Below are positions 43,983 through 52,539 of a stretch of DNA of 64,000 nucleotides, in pieces. The position numbers were made by a program, and so were the translations under genes. The DNA comes from an uncultured Clostridia bacterium. Its GTDB lineage: Bacteria > Bacillota > Clostridia > Saccharofermentanales > Saccharofermentanaceae. Numbering within the stretch: the stretch's first letter is position 1; every line of letters starts with the position of its first letter. A model generated the notes under the pieces. The model was not told where the DNA came from. It saw only the letters and a list, made by a program, of their open reading frames with translations, and did not search any database. The DNA lies in NCBI GenBank assembly GCA_946403085.1, contig CAMIYM010000011.1, forward strand, positions 19,704-83,703, in the 5' to 3' direction.

Positions 43983-46289
43983 ATGGATCGCAGACTTAAC
44001 ATCGGACTGGTAATCGACGACATAGACAATTTCTTTACTCATCAGGCTGCTATAGGTGCTGAACAGGCTGCTAAAGCTCTCGATGCGAACCTGTTTATAT
44101 TCCCTGGTCATTATATCGGCAAGACTGACAGCAGATATGCTGATAAGAAGTATGAGTATCAGTACAACACAATCTTTAATCTTCCGGCTGAGCGTAATGT
44201 AGACATTATCTATATCCTTGAAGGTCTTATCTGTTCCAGAGCGGACTTTGAGACCCAGATAGCGTTCCTTAAGAAGATGCCGAACGTACCGATCGTATGC
44301 CTTTTCTCGGATTTTGAAGGATATCATTCAGTTACTTTCGATAACGCTTCCGGCCTTAAGGCATCAATTGATCACCTGATCGAAAAGCACGGCTGCAGGT
44401 ACATAGGATTCGTGTCAGGTCCTGTGACCAACAGAGATGCCCGTGAAAGACTTGAGATATATAAGAGCGTACTTGCTTCACATAATATTCCGGTAGATGA
44501 GAATAAGATCGCATATGGCGATTTCTCGATGGCAAGTGAAGCCGTTACCGGTGAACTTATCGATAAGAACGGAAAGCTTGATGCGATAGTTTTCGCGAAC
44601 GACTCCATGGCTGTCGGAGGATATAAGGCAGTTTCAGAAAGAGGACTCGTTCCAGGCAAGGATATTAAGATCGCAGGTTTTGATGACGACATATTCGCCG
44701 TATCATTAGAACCGCCTCTTACCACTGTTGAAGCCAGCTCTGCGACACTTGCTTATAAGGCTGTTCTTAATGCCAGAAACTATATAAACGGTTCTGCCTT
44801 AAGAGACATGACAGTCGAGACACATCTTGTGCAGAGAAGTTCATGCGGATGTGAAGACTTCGATTACGAAGTCATGAGCAGCAGATTCAATCTGACAGGA
44901 CAGGTGATTGATGCTGAAGAATTCACAGGAGCGGTAAAGAGCTATCTTTTTAATGAGTTTGTTGATTCGGGATCTGTAACTGACGAACTTGAAGAGTTCG
45001 TAAAGGCGTTTGCGGATTTCTATGGAACTGATCGAAAAGAAGAGGCTCTGGTATCTTTGGATGATGCTTTTTCCAATCTTTTAAGAACTGATCTTTTCGC
45101 ATTATCGACACGTGAGAAATTCTTCAATGTCCTGCAGACGATGCAGAACAAGGCATTAAGCAATGTAACAGGAGAGAAGGATCATATTCTTGTCAACGAG
45201 ACATTCTCCAGGTATTACAGAAGACTTGCATTCTCAGGTATCCTGCCGGCAAATTCAGCCAGAAGAAGAGATGAAAGAATGCGCGGTGTGGTTAACCGTC
45301 AGATGGGTGAAGTATTCCTTCTTGAAAGTGGAATGGATATTCCATACGAGCATCTTATCGGAGGCCTTAACGGTCTCGGATTCAGAAAGTCACTGCTCTA
45401 TCTTTTCCAGGGCAAAGTAAAGAACAAGGGATCATTTAACTGGATGCCGCCTGCGTCAATTCTCCTTAAGGCAATAGGTGATGGCAATGAAGTTCGTACA
45501 CTGCCTGACGAGCAGCAGCTCCTCCGTACAGAATGCATTTTCGACAATGAGCATATTACGGGCAATGAGCGCCGAACTATGATCGTATCACCGCTTTTTG
45601 TCGGTGAAGATATATACGGTTTCTTTGTAACCGAACTTGATGTTGCAAATTCCTTAAGCGTATCTTTTGTAGCATCACAGCTTTCTGTCACATTAAGATC
45701 CCTCTTCATGATGGAGGAACAGAACAAGGCAAAGCAGTCTTTGCAGATGTCTCTTGAGAGATTCATCAGAGATAACACAAAGCTTGAAGAGATCGCTCTG
45801 AAGGATGAACTTACGAACCTGTTCAACAGAAGAGGCTTTATCGCCAACGCGGAGAGTGTTCTTGAAGATCCGGTAAACCAGGGAAAGGTCGCTATCCTCT
45901 GCTATGCCGACATGGATAACCTCAAGAAAGTAAACGATAAATATGGTCACGATGACGGCGATTTCTCTCTTATTACCGTATCTAAGGTTCTTATTGAATC
46001 TTTCCGTGAATCAGATGTAATTGGCCGTATCGGAGGCGATGAATTCGTTGTTCTCGCTGTTACCGGTGCTGACTGTAACGTCGATAAGATCAAGGCAAGG
46101 ATCGAAAGGGTCACAAAGAAATACAATGATGCTGCAGGAAAGCCTTATCCCATCGAGATGAGCACAGGCATCCATAAGTTCACGATACAGGGTAAGATCG
46201 ATATCTACGAGATAATGAATATTGCTGACAGACTCCTTTATGAGGAGAAGATAAGGAAGAAGACTGGCAGGGATTTTGAACAGTATTGA
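43983..46289 (+). CDS. LacI-type sugar-binding / GAF-like / GGDEF diguanylate cyclase
   Basis: 768 aa, cytoplasmic. Residues 4-285 form a LacI/PBP1-type ligand-binding domain without the DNA-binding helix-turn-helix (LNIGLVIDDIDNFFTHQAA, FANDSMAVGGYKAVSERG, AGFDDDIFAVSLEPPLTTV). It ends with the SCGC motif (about 287-290), also found in the preceding protein. A GAF-like domain follows at about 470-590 (MIVSPLFVGEDIYGFFVTEL), then a short coiled coil and a GGDEF domain (about 600-768) with IGGDEF at 684-688 and an intact inhibitory RxxD site (RESD, 675-678). It should make c-di-GMP and be feedback-inhibited. AAGGGA lies 12 nt before the ATG. It starts 90 bp after the GH16 fusion and probably arose from a shared ancestor by gain or loss of the GH16 part. 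Confidence 0.9.
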   Translation: MDRRLNIGLVIDDIDNFFTHQAAIGAEQAAKALDANLFIFPGHYIGKTDSRYADKKYEYQYNTIFNLPAERNVDIIYILEGLICSRADFETQIAFLKKMPNVPIVCLFSDFEGYHSVTFDNASGLKASIDHLIEKHGCRYIGFVSGPVTNRDARERLEIYKSVLASHNIPVDENKIAYGDFSMASEAVTGELIDKNGKLDAIVFANDSMAVGGYKAVSERGLVPGKDIKIAGFDDDIFAVSLEPPLTTVEASSATLAYKAVLNARNYINGSALRDMTVETHLVQRSSCGCEDFDYEVMSSRFNLTGQVIDAEEFTGAVKSYLFNEFVDSGSVTDELEEFVKAFADFYGTDRKEEALVSLDDAFSNLLRTDLFALSTREKFFNVLQTMQNKALSNVTGEKDHILVNETFSRYYRRLAFSGILPANSARRRDERMRGVVNRQMGEVFLLESGMDIPYEHLIGGLNGLGFRKSLLYLFQGKVKNKGSFNWMPPASILLKAIGDGNEVRTLPDEQQLLRTECIFDNEHITGNERRTMIVSPLFVGEDIYGFFVTELDVANSLSVSFVASQLSVTLRSLFMMEEQNKAKQSLQMSLERFIRDNTKLEEIALKDELTNLFNRRGFIANAESVLEDPVNQGKVAILCYADMDNLKKVNDKYGHDDGDFSLITVSKVLIESFRESDVIGRIGGDEFVVLAVTGADCNVDKIKARIERVTKKYNDAAGKPYPIEMSTGIHKFTIQGKIDIYEIMNIADRLLYEEKIRKKTGRDFEQY

Positions 46290-46307
46290 TCTGTTCTGAT
46301 AATGAGA

Positions 46308-46937
46308 TCAGACAGCTGTGGAAGACTCTTCTGCAGCTGTTTTCTTTTCGGCGATCTTTTTGATTATCAGCTGATAGATAAGATAAGCGATAGCGCTTGT
46401 AGCAAGACCTAAGAGAAGGCCGCCTAATACATCTGTAGGATAGTGTACGCCGACATACATTCTTGAGAAGGCGAGAACGAATGAGTAGATGATCATCAAT
46501 ATGGCGAAAACCTTATAAGCAACGCTTGTTTTCTCCCTTGAGATCTTGCCTGCCTTAACAGCTACCGGCATGCCCAGTAAAGCGACAACGAGAAGCGCGC
46601 CGGCCACTGCGAATGCAGCGCCTGTATGGCCTGAAGGGAAGGAGTAGTCATTTTGTCTTCCGACTAAGTTATTAAGTCCTTCGATCGCATCATAAGGTCT
46701 TGTTCTTGCAACGATATTCTTGATGAGAAGATTGTTAAGGATGGATTCAACGGCAATGCTCATGGCAGCGATAAATCCGATGCGGCGCAGCTTTGGAATA
46801 AGGAGCAGTATTGCGCACAAAGCGATAAAGAAGATTCCCTTATCGCCTGTGTGAGTCACGGCTTTCATGAACGGATTTAATACATCCGATCTTAAATGTT
46901 CCTGAATGTACAGGAGAAATCCTGCTTCCCAGTCCAT
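46308..46937 (-). CDS. PAP2-family membrane phosphatase
   Basis: 209-aa integral membrane phosphatase with about five or six segments. All three PAP2 motifs are present: KNIVARTRP (motif 1), PSGHTG (motif 2) and SRMYVGVHYPTDVLGG (motif 3, catalytic His). Likely substrates are undecaprenyl pyrophosphate or phosphatidate. It is convergent with the GGDEF gene, with only 18 bp between the stops, and no strong terminator is seen there. It is distinct from the DUF212 protein at 18230. Confidence 0.92.
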   Translation of the reverse strand: MDWEAGFLLYIQEHLRSDVLNPFMKAVTHTGDKGIFFIALCAILLLIPKLRRIGFIAAMSIAVESILNNLLIKNIVARTRPYDAIEGLNNLVGRQNDYSFPSGHTGAAFAVAGALLVVALLGMPVAVKAGKISREKTSVAYKVFAILMIIYSFVLAFSRMYVGVHYPTDVLGGLLLGLATSAIAYLIYQLIIKKIAEKKTAAEESSTAV

Positions 46938-47021
46938 ATCTAACCCCTGCGCTATATTTGTTACGCAATAATTCTAATACAAAATCCGTTACAAACCCGT
47001 GAAAATTGAGAGAAGTAGGGT

Positions 47022-48275
47022 TTACTCTTCAGGGGGCATAGGAAGTGTGGCGCCGCCGAAAGGCATGCAGATAACAGAGCAGTCCTCACCATATCTTGCA
47101 TATGCCTCATCGAAAGCTTCCTGAGCTGAGTGCATAGGTTCAAGGAAGATAGATCTTACAAAGTCATCATCCATCTCGGAGATGAGAACGATCTTAGCAT
47201 GCTTTAATACCATTGCGATCGCTGCAGCCTTATGACCGCCTAACTGGAAGTCTCGGCCTACTCTGTCGATCAGTTCATCAGGTGTATTGGCTGTTGTGAG
47301 CCACTCTTCGAACTTGGCACTTCCCAATCCTTCATTGCAAGCACCGATTACGATGATGGTACCGCCGTCAGCGACTGCGTACTTTGAGTTGTCCAATGCC
47401 TTCTGGGTCTGATAGAGGTTGGCATCCTTGGGAGCGCCTCCCTGTGAGACGATAACGATGTCAGCTCTTCTCTTAAGAGGCTTTCTGTACATCTTATCGA
47501 GATATTTGCAGCCTGCCCTGTGAGCTTCGGTAACATCACCTGCGACGCAGTAAACGATGTGCTTATGCTCATCAAGAATGGGATTAACGATGAAGCTCAA
47601 GTGGCAGAATGTCTCGGACTCTTCGATGTCAGCTCTTATCGGGTTGCCGTTTAAGTTGCCGGCACATGCCTTTTCATCGACCATCATGCGGTGGTTGGCC
47701 TGGATGGCGGAAGGTGTGGAAACTCCGGGCATAAGAGCCTTTGCTCCGCCGGAATATCCTGCGAAGTAGTGGAATTCGATATTGCCTACGCCGATCCTGA
47801 AATCAGCTTCAGCTACGCTTCTTGTGATATCAACAGGTGTTCCTCTTGATGTATCGCCCATATGGATACAGTCGGAAGGATCAGAATCGATGCATCTTAC
47901 TTCGTTATATACACGCTCGCCGACGAGCTTCTTCTTTTCTTCTTCGGTGTGCGGTCTGTGTGATCCAAGCGCGAAAACGACATAGATGTCTTCCTTTTTG
48001 CAGCCTGCAAGATAAAGTTCATCCAGGATGGAAGGGATTACATCAAAACTCGGGATCGGTCTTGAAATGTCACTTGTGATGATGCAGATCTTCTGACCGG
48101 GCTTTGCAAGATCCTTGAGACGGGGAGAGCCGATAGGATTCTCAAGTGCATATCTAACGGCATCAGGACCGCGTCTTTCATGTGCTATGTCATTTGCAAC
48201 AAGGACCTGATCAAGATTCTTGTCGGGGATATCAACTGTCTGTATGCCTTTTCCGTAACCGAATTCAACCTTCAT
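47022..48275 (-). CDS. larA: LarA-family (nickel-pincer) racemase-like protein
   Basis: 417 aa, the length of lactate racemase LarA and its DUF2088 relatives. The N-terminal domain has ITSDISRPIPSFDVIPSILDEL and FALGSHRPHTEEEKKKLVG; the family core is VGNIEFHYFAGYSGGAKALMPGV (read as overlapping segments), with His and the Lys that carries the pincer cofactor in LarA. C-terminal blocks are VSQGGAPKDANLYQTQKAL and GACNEGLGSAKFEEWL. LarA needs the maturases LarB, LarC and LarE; none lies nearby. Many family members act on other 2-hydroxyacids, so lactate is not certain. The minus-strand start is the ATG at 48273-48275. Confidence 0.87.
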   Translation of the reverse strand: MKVEFGYGKGIQTVDIPDKNLDQVLVANDIAHERRGPDAVRYALENPIGSPRLKDLAKPGQKICIITSDISRPIPSFDVIPSILDELYLAGCKKEDIYVVFALGSHRPHTEEEKKKLVGERVYNEVRCIDSDPSDCIHMGDTSRGTPVDITRSVAEADFRIGVGNIEFHYFAGYSGGAKALMPGVSTPSAIQANHRMMVDEKACAGNLNGNPIRADIEESETFCHLSFIVNPILDEHKHIVYCVAGDVTEAHRAGCKYLDKMYRKPLKRRADIVIVSQGGAPKDANLYQTQKALDNSKYAVADGGTIIVIGACNEGLGSAKFEEWLTTANTPDELIDRVGRDFQLGGHKAAAIAMVLKHAKIVLISEMDDDFVRSIFLEPMHSAQEAFDEAYARYGEDCSVICMPFGGATLPMPPEE

Positions 48276-48412
48276 ATTAAGCTCCCGAGAAATAGATATT
48301 ATTTTTCTATTCTATATTTTTCGCCGAGTTTCTCAATAATTATATTGATTAAAGGTTAAAATCGTTAACTTTATATATTAAAGAGATGTATAACTCATAA
48401 CGTTTTTCGTAA

Positions 48413-48421
48413 TGGTATAAT
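48413..48421 (+). promoter_or_regulatory. Extended -10 promoter for the papain-like protease gene
   Basis: TGGTATAAT matches TGnTATAAT, with no good -35. Transcription would start near 48428, about 30 nt before the chosen ATG. The 137 bp between the larA start and this box are A/T-rich and show nothing else that I recognise. Confidence 0.6.
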
Positions 48422-48458
48422 TGACAGCATAATGGGGATAAGAAGGAAGTGTAATACT

Positions 48459-49958
48459 ATGCTAAGCAGCAATTTTAAAAGGACTGCCGCAGCTTTTCTC
48501 GTGATCGCAAATGCTTTTTCGGTATTTGGTCTGACTGCGTGCAGCAAGACTGAACCGGAATCTGAAACTAAAGCTAAAGTAACTCATGAGACTACTGCGG
48601 TTCCGGTAAAAAACGCTGATGAACTCTTTGCAGGATGCGATAAGGAATATTTCGTACCTTTTAAAGATCCTTCCAGAAGCTATTGCACTATTAATGACGG
48701 TCTTGGAACTACATTATGGTCACAGGGGATGGGCGGATGCTATTCGTACTCTGCCGTCTCCACGATGCAGTCCGGTTATCTTAAGACAAATGGAGAGTTA
48801 CCGGATATCAATCCCGTCGACATCATCAACCGCATTTATGAATCTGTTGATACAAAAGACGGCAAGGAACCTCAATATAAAGAAGAGAAATACTATATCC
48901 GGAATGTCTCAGCATTAGATCTTGGCGGTGACATTTACCGCGTTGCAGGTTCCATGTGCGCTGACCCGTTAAACGGATATCTCATATCAGAAGCCAATGT
49001 GTTCGGATCTTACAAGACTTCGGTAAATGGTGCCCCTGAATTATCAGAAGATGACGTGAAGAATATCATCCGTAAGCGTGGCGCTGTTTCCCTGGCCATC
49101 CATTATTCTAAGGACTGCACATATACAGGCGGGTTTTACACACAGAACCATCCTGACAATGTAAAAGATGCGAACCATGTAGCAACTATCGTTGGCTGGG
49201 ATGATGATTTCCCGGCTGATGCTTTCAATATTCCTGCGTCAAGGAACGGCGCGTGGCTCGTGCAGAATTCATTTGGTGATTTCTGGGGCAACAGTGGCTT
49301 TTACTGGATCTCTTACGACACACCGATCCCTGAATTCAATAACTGTTCTGTCACCAGAGAATACTCTTCCGCGTTATCCTACGGACGGTATCCTGAAAAG
49401 GCGCTCCTTTCTTCTGATATTGTCGAAAAGGCTGCTGACGGTAATTCCTCATCCGGGATCTCGATTGAAGATATCGCCGGGAGCAAAGAAGTCACTGCAG
49501 CGACAGTCTATGACCATAAAGGTAAGATAGGCGCTATCGGGTTCTGGACTGCCGTTCCGGACCAGCCCTATACCATCGAGATACTGGATGGCAGGTTCGG
49601 CAATGTGCTCGCGAGTAAGAGCGGGAAATTCGAACATATGGGTTATCATACTGTAAAGCTCGATACACCGCTTAAGGTAAAGGAATTTACGGTTGTTATC
49701 AAGGTGGCAGGAGAACTCCTTTTCGAGGGCGAACCCGCTGAAATGAATGTCCATACTTTATTCCAGGTTTTCCCGGCTCATTATGAAGCGAAAACCGAAC
49801 CCGGCCGTTCATTTGTTAAGGTGGGTGAGGAATGGGTAGATGTAACTGACCCGGCATTAAAGACCCGCCTTGGTATCGATAAACTGCCGCAGGACTTTGT
49901 TCGCACGACGTTTTCCGTAACACCGGGCGATCCCTGCATAACGGTGCTCTTTATTTGA
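48459..49958 (+). CDS. Papain-like (C1A) cysteine protease lipoprotein
   Basis: 499 aa with a lipoprotein signal peptide (lipobox LTAC), so exported and anchored. The peptidase C1 fold has nucleophile Cys94 in SQGMGGCYSYSAVSTMQSG, preceded by the oxyanion Gln89, His240 in DANHVATIVGWDDDF and Asn270 in WLVQNSFGDFWGNSGFYWISY (read as neighbouring segments). Gln-to-Cys spacing is one residue shorter than in papain, and the disulfide Cys is absent. Residues of about 335-470 form a beta-rich domain like the lectin-like domain that follows C1 peptidases in Clostridia. The start is ATG 48459, 9 nt after AAGGAAG; the in-frame ATG at 48432 lacks a site. It precedes a GGDEF gene and lies close to a cystatin-like lipoprotein. 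Confidence 0.88.
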   Translation: MLSSNFKRTAAAFLVIANAFSVFGLTACSKTEPESETKAKVTHETTAVPVKNADELFAGCDKEYFVPFKDPSRSYCTINDGLGTTLWSQGMGGCYSYSAVSTMQSGYLKTNGELPDINPVDIINRIYESVDTKDGKEPQYKEEKYYIRNVSALDLGGDIYRVAGSMCADPLNGYLISEANVFGSYKTSVNGAPELSEDDVKNIIRKRGAVSLAIHYSKDCTYTGGFYTQNHPDNVKDANHVATIVGWDDDFPADAFNIPASRNGAWLVQNSFGDFWGNSGFYWISYDTPIPEFNNCSVTREYSSALSYGRYPEKALLSSDIVEKAADGNSSSGISIEDIAGSKEVTAATVYDHKGKIGAIGFWTAVPDQPYTIEILDGRFGNVLASKSGKFEHMGYHTVKLDTPLKVKEFTVVIKVAGELLFEGEPAEMNVHTLFQVFPAHYEAKTEPGRSFVKVGEEWVDVTDPALKTRLGIDKLPQDFVRTTFSVTPGDPCITVLFI

Positions 49959-50100
49959 CATTTCACATTCTTATACGCTTTGTTTTCATTTAGTTAATAC
50001 TTAGGTTTTTTTTGCGTTTTACAATCTGTATAGGTAAAATCATTACGGGTGTAATATGCCTGCTGATATGGATTCTGTATTAATTCAATAGGAGTGAACT

Positions 50101-51405
50101 ATGGAAAAGAACTTGTATGATCTTAGTGTTAATGATGTATCAAAGCTCTTCTATGACAATGTCGGTGCGATCATTGTAGTAGATTCTACGATCGATACTT
50201 ACAAGGCGATCGTAAGACATGGTATTTTCGAGAGCTATCTTAAGGAGTCCGGAAGCTATCATGACCTTATCCTGGATCTCTGGTTCCATTTCGACGATTC
50301 AAATGAAAAGGTATCAGGCGACTATCAGATCTTCGCTGACAATACCGGTGTGTTCAAGAGCAAGTTCAGCCGCCGACTGAAGATCGTCCTTGAAGGTGAG
50401 ACAGAGCCTCATCTTGTTCAGCTTACCGTTTATCCTTTCGAACAGGAGAAGAAGTATATATTTGTCCTCGATGAATTCGATGACAACGAATCACTTCAGG
50501 AATCTCTTACCACAAAGAAGATCAATACAATCCAGAGTTCTTACCTTTTCTCAATGTATATCGACCTCGCAGCAGATACCACAAGCAGCATCAATGTTGC
50601 TGAGATCTCAGATGACGTCGTTAACTATAACCTGAAGTATTCAGAGTGGAGAATGATGATCGTTAACATGTTCCTGCCTGAAGATCAGGAACAGTTCCTC
50701 CGCCGTACAGATCCCGAATACCTCAAGAAGAATTTCACTCCCGGTCGTACATCTTCTTATGACTGTATGATGCGTAATCTTGAAGGCAAGTTCATCTGGG
50801 TCAAACTCATCTTCAGCCGTGCCAAGACGATCAACGAAGATGACTACAGATTCGTATTCCTCGTTCAGGATAACAACGAGACAACGATGGAAGTCCTTTC
50901 CACACTCCAGCAGTATGAGGAAAAGGCAATCAGAGATCCGCTCACAAATGTTTACAACCATGGCGAGATCGAGACACAGTTAAATAATGCTCTGGCATAC
51001 TTCCAGAAGACATCCGAGCCTGTTTCAGTCATGATGATCGACCTTGACCACTTCAAGGCTGTAAACGATAACTACGGTCACTCCACAGGTGATACTACAC
51101 TTAAGCAGTTTGCCAAGATCCTGAAGGATTTCTCAGCAGAGAACAAGCTTATAGCAGGCCGCTGGGGCGGTGAGGAATTCGTCGTTATCTGTCTCGATAA
51201 GAATATTGAAGCAGCAGGAAAGCTTGCTGAAGAACTCAGGATGAAGGTCGATGCATACGAGTTCCCTGAGATCTTCCACATCACATGCTCTGTAGGTGTT
51301 ACTGAGCTTAAGAACGGAGATGATTTTGCTTCCTCATTCGACAGGATCGACAAGGCTGTTTATGCTTCAAAGCAGGCAGGAAGAAACAAAGTAACCGTTC
51401 TCTGA
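50101..51405 (+). CDS. Diguanylate cyclase with PAS-like N-terminal sensor
   Basis: 434 aa, no signal peptide or membrane segments. Residues of about 15-255 are PAS-like, in two parts (IIVVDSTIDTYKAIVRHG and FTPGRTSSYDCMMRNLEGKFI). Residues of about 270-434 are a GGDEF domain: DPLTNVYNHGEIETQL, MMIDLDHFKAVNDNYGHSTGD, and active-site WGGEEF at 356-360. The inhibitory RxxD site is absent (ENKL at that position). TAGGAGTGAACT gives the ribosome-binding site. It is the third diguanylate cyclase within 11 kb. It is convergent with the cystatin-like gene across a shared terminator. Confidence 0.92.
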   Translation: MEKNLYDLSVNDVSKLFYDNVGAIIVVDSTIDTYKAIVRHGIFESYLKESGSYHDLILDLWFHFDDSNEKVSGDYQIFADNTGVFKSKFSRRLKIVLEGETEPHLVQLTVYPFEQEKKYIFVLDEFDDNESLQESLTTKKINTIQSSYLFSMYIDLAADTTSSINVAEISDDVVNYNLKYSEWRMMIVNMFLPEDQEQFLRRTDPEYLKKNFTPGRTSSYDCMMRNLEGKFIWVKLIFSRAKTINEDDYRFVFLVQDNNETTMEVLSTLQQYEEKAIRDPLTNVYNHGEIETQLNNALAYFQKTSEPVSVMMIDLDHFKAVNDNYGHSTGDTTLKQFAKILKDFSAENKLIAGRWGGEEFVVICLDKNIEAAGKLAEELRMKVDAYEFPEIFHITCSVGVTELKNGDDFASSFDRIDKAVYASKQAGRNKVTVL

Positions 51406-51430
51406 TATTAACCAGATTCTAAACGATTAG

Positions 51431-51464
51431 AAAACCCCGTCAGGAATAGCACTGGCGGGGTTTT
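51431..51464. terminator. Bidirectional intrinsic terminator
   Basis: AAAACCCCGTCAG (51431-51443) pairs with CTGGCGGGGTTTT (51452-51464) with one wobble. A-run on the left and T-run on the right let it serve the converging GGDEF and cystatin-like genes. Confidence 0.93.
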
Positions 51465-51490
51465 GTCATGGTGGAACTATATATTAAGGA

Positions 51491-52273
51491 TCATTCGGCG
51501 AAAAGTTCGATATCTTTTATGTCCGTGATCTCACACTTGCCGTCTAAGCTCTCATAGACATAGACCAAAGCATAGTGGCTGTCGGAATTTGGCGTTACCG
51601 TTGTGATCTTGCAGAGCACTGCATGGTTTGTGCCTGATACAAGTTGTGAACCGATGTTTGCAACGGGTTCGTACTTTGCACCAAGCTTTGCCTGAGAGGC
51701 TTTTTCGATCACGGAAGAGAGCTTATCTGTGATCTTGTAATCTTCTGCAAAGCTCCATCCGCCGGGTTTTGTTATGTCTTTGGAAAGAGATTCTGATGTT
51801 CCGGGAAGAACTATATCATTGATATTGCAGAGGCCTGCATCCTTGTTTGCATCCTCATGAATATATACGAATGCATAGCGGGGAGCAGCACCGGGATATA
51901 CGATCTTCTCCTGGCAAAGGAAGCAGTGGTTTGTGCCGGAAACGACCTGTGAACCTAGATATGCGACGGGAGTGTAATCAGCTCCTACGATCTTGCTCAT
52001 TGCCTTCTTAAATAGCTTGTTCAGATCTTCTGTTACATTGTAATCTTTCGAGACGACCCAGCCGCCAAGACCCGGGAGACTTCTGGCTTCAGTCATCTCA
52101 GACTCTGCAGTCTTTGTGTCAGGAATATCTGCTTCAGTGATCTTCGATGAAGCGGCAGGGATAAACTTATCCGGGCTGTAACTGCATGCCGTAAATCCTG
52201 TAACTGCCAAAGCTCCGACAAGTCCGATAGCAAAAGCGTTTCTGGTAAGACTTCTTAATCTGATGGTTTTCAT
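51491..52273 (-). CDS. Lipoprotein with two tandem cystatin-like domains
   Basis: 260 aa. Residues 1-30 form a lipoprotein signal ending in the lipobox VTGFTAC. Two repeats follow: domain 1 about 69-155 and domain 2 about 170-258. Each has GGW near its start (70-72; 171-173), a helix, then the cystatin loop GSQVVSGTNHCFLC (QVVSG at 109-113) or GSQLVSGTNHAVLC (QLVSG at 210-214), then a strand ending YAFVYIHE or YALVYVYE. QxVxG followed by TNY/TNH is the hallmark of cystatins, inhibitors of papain-family proteases. A papain-like lipoprotein protease lies 1.5 kb away. AAGGAGG precedes the ATG at 52273. Inhibition is inferred; the fold could also be only structural. Confidence 0.78.
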   Translation of the reverse strand: MKTIRLRSLTRNAFAIGLVGALAVTGFTACSYSPDKFIPAASSKITEADIPDTKTAESEMTEARSLPGLGGWVVSKDYNVTEDLNKLFKKAMSKIVGADYTPVAYLGSQVVSGTNHCFLCQEKIVYPGAAPRYAFVYIHEDANKDAGLCNINDIVLPGTSESLSKDITKPGGWSFAEDYKITDKLSSVIEKASQAKLGAKYEPVANIGSQLVSGTNHAVLCKITTVTPNSDSHYALVYVYESLDGKCEITDIKDIELFAE

Positions 52274-52539
52274 TTTTATATCCTCCTTAAGTTAGAAGAG
52301 TTTTTGTCCTTGTTGGCACAATTATCTTCTTGAGAAGGTGTCATAACTATCGTTAATGAAGCCTTGTTTTGATGCTTAAGCAACGGAGTTGAACGGAAAT
52401 GTCGATTGATGAAAAGAGTCATCGGAAAATGCGAGAATCCGACTTTTATTCCAGCTTTTTGAAGTCAAAATGTTGATAAAAAAGTTGACTCGCAATTTGC
52501 GCGCGAGATGCGGAATGAAAGAATACGCCTTAGGATTTA

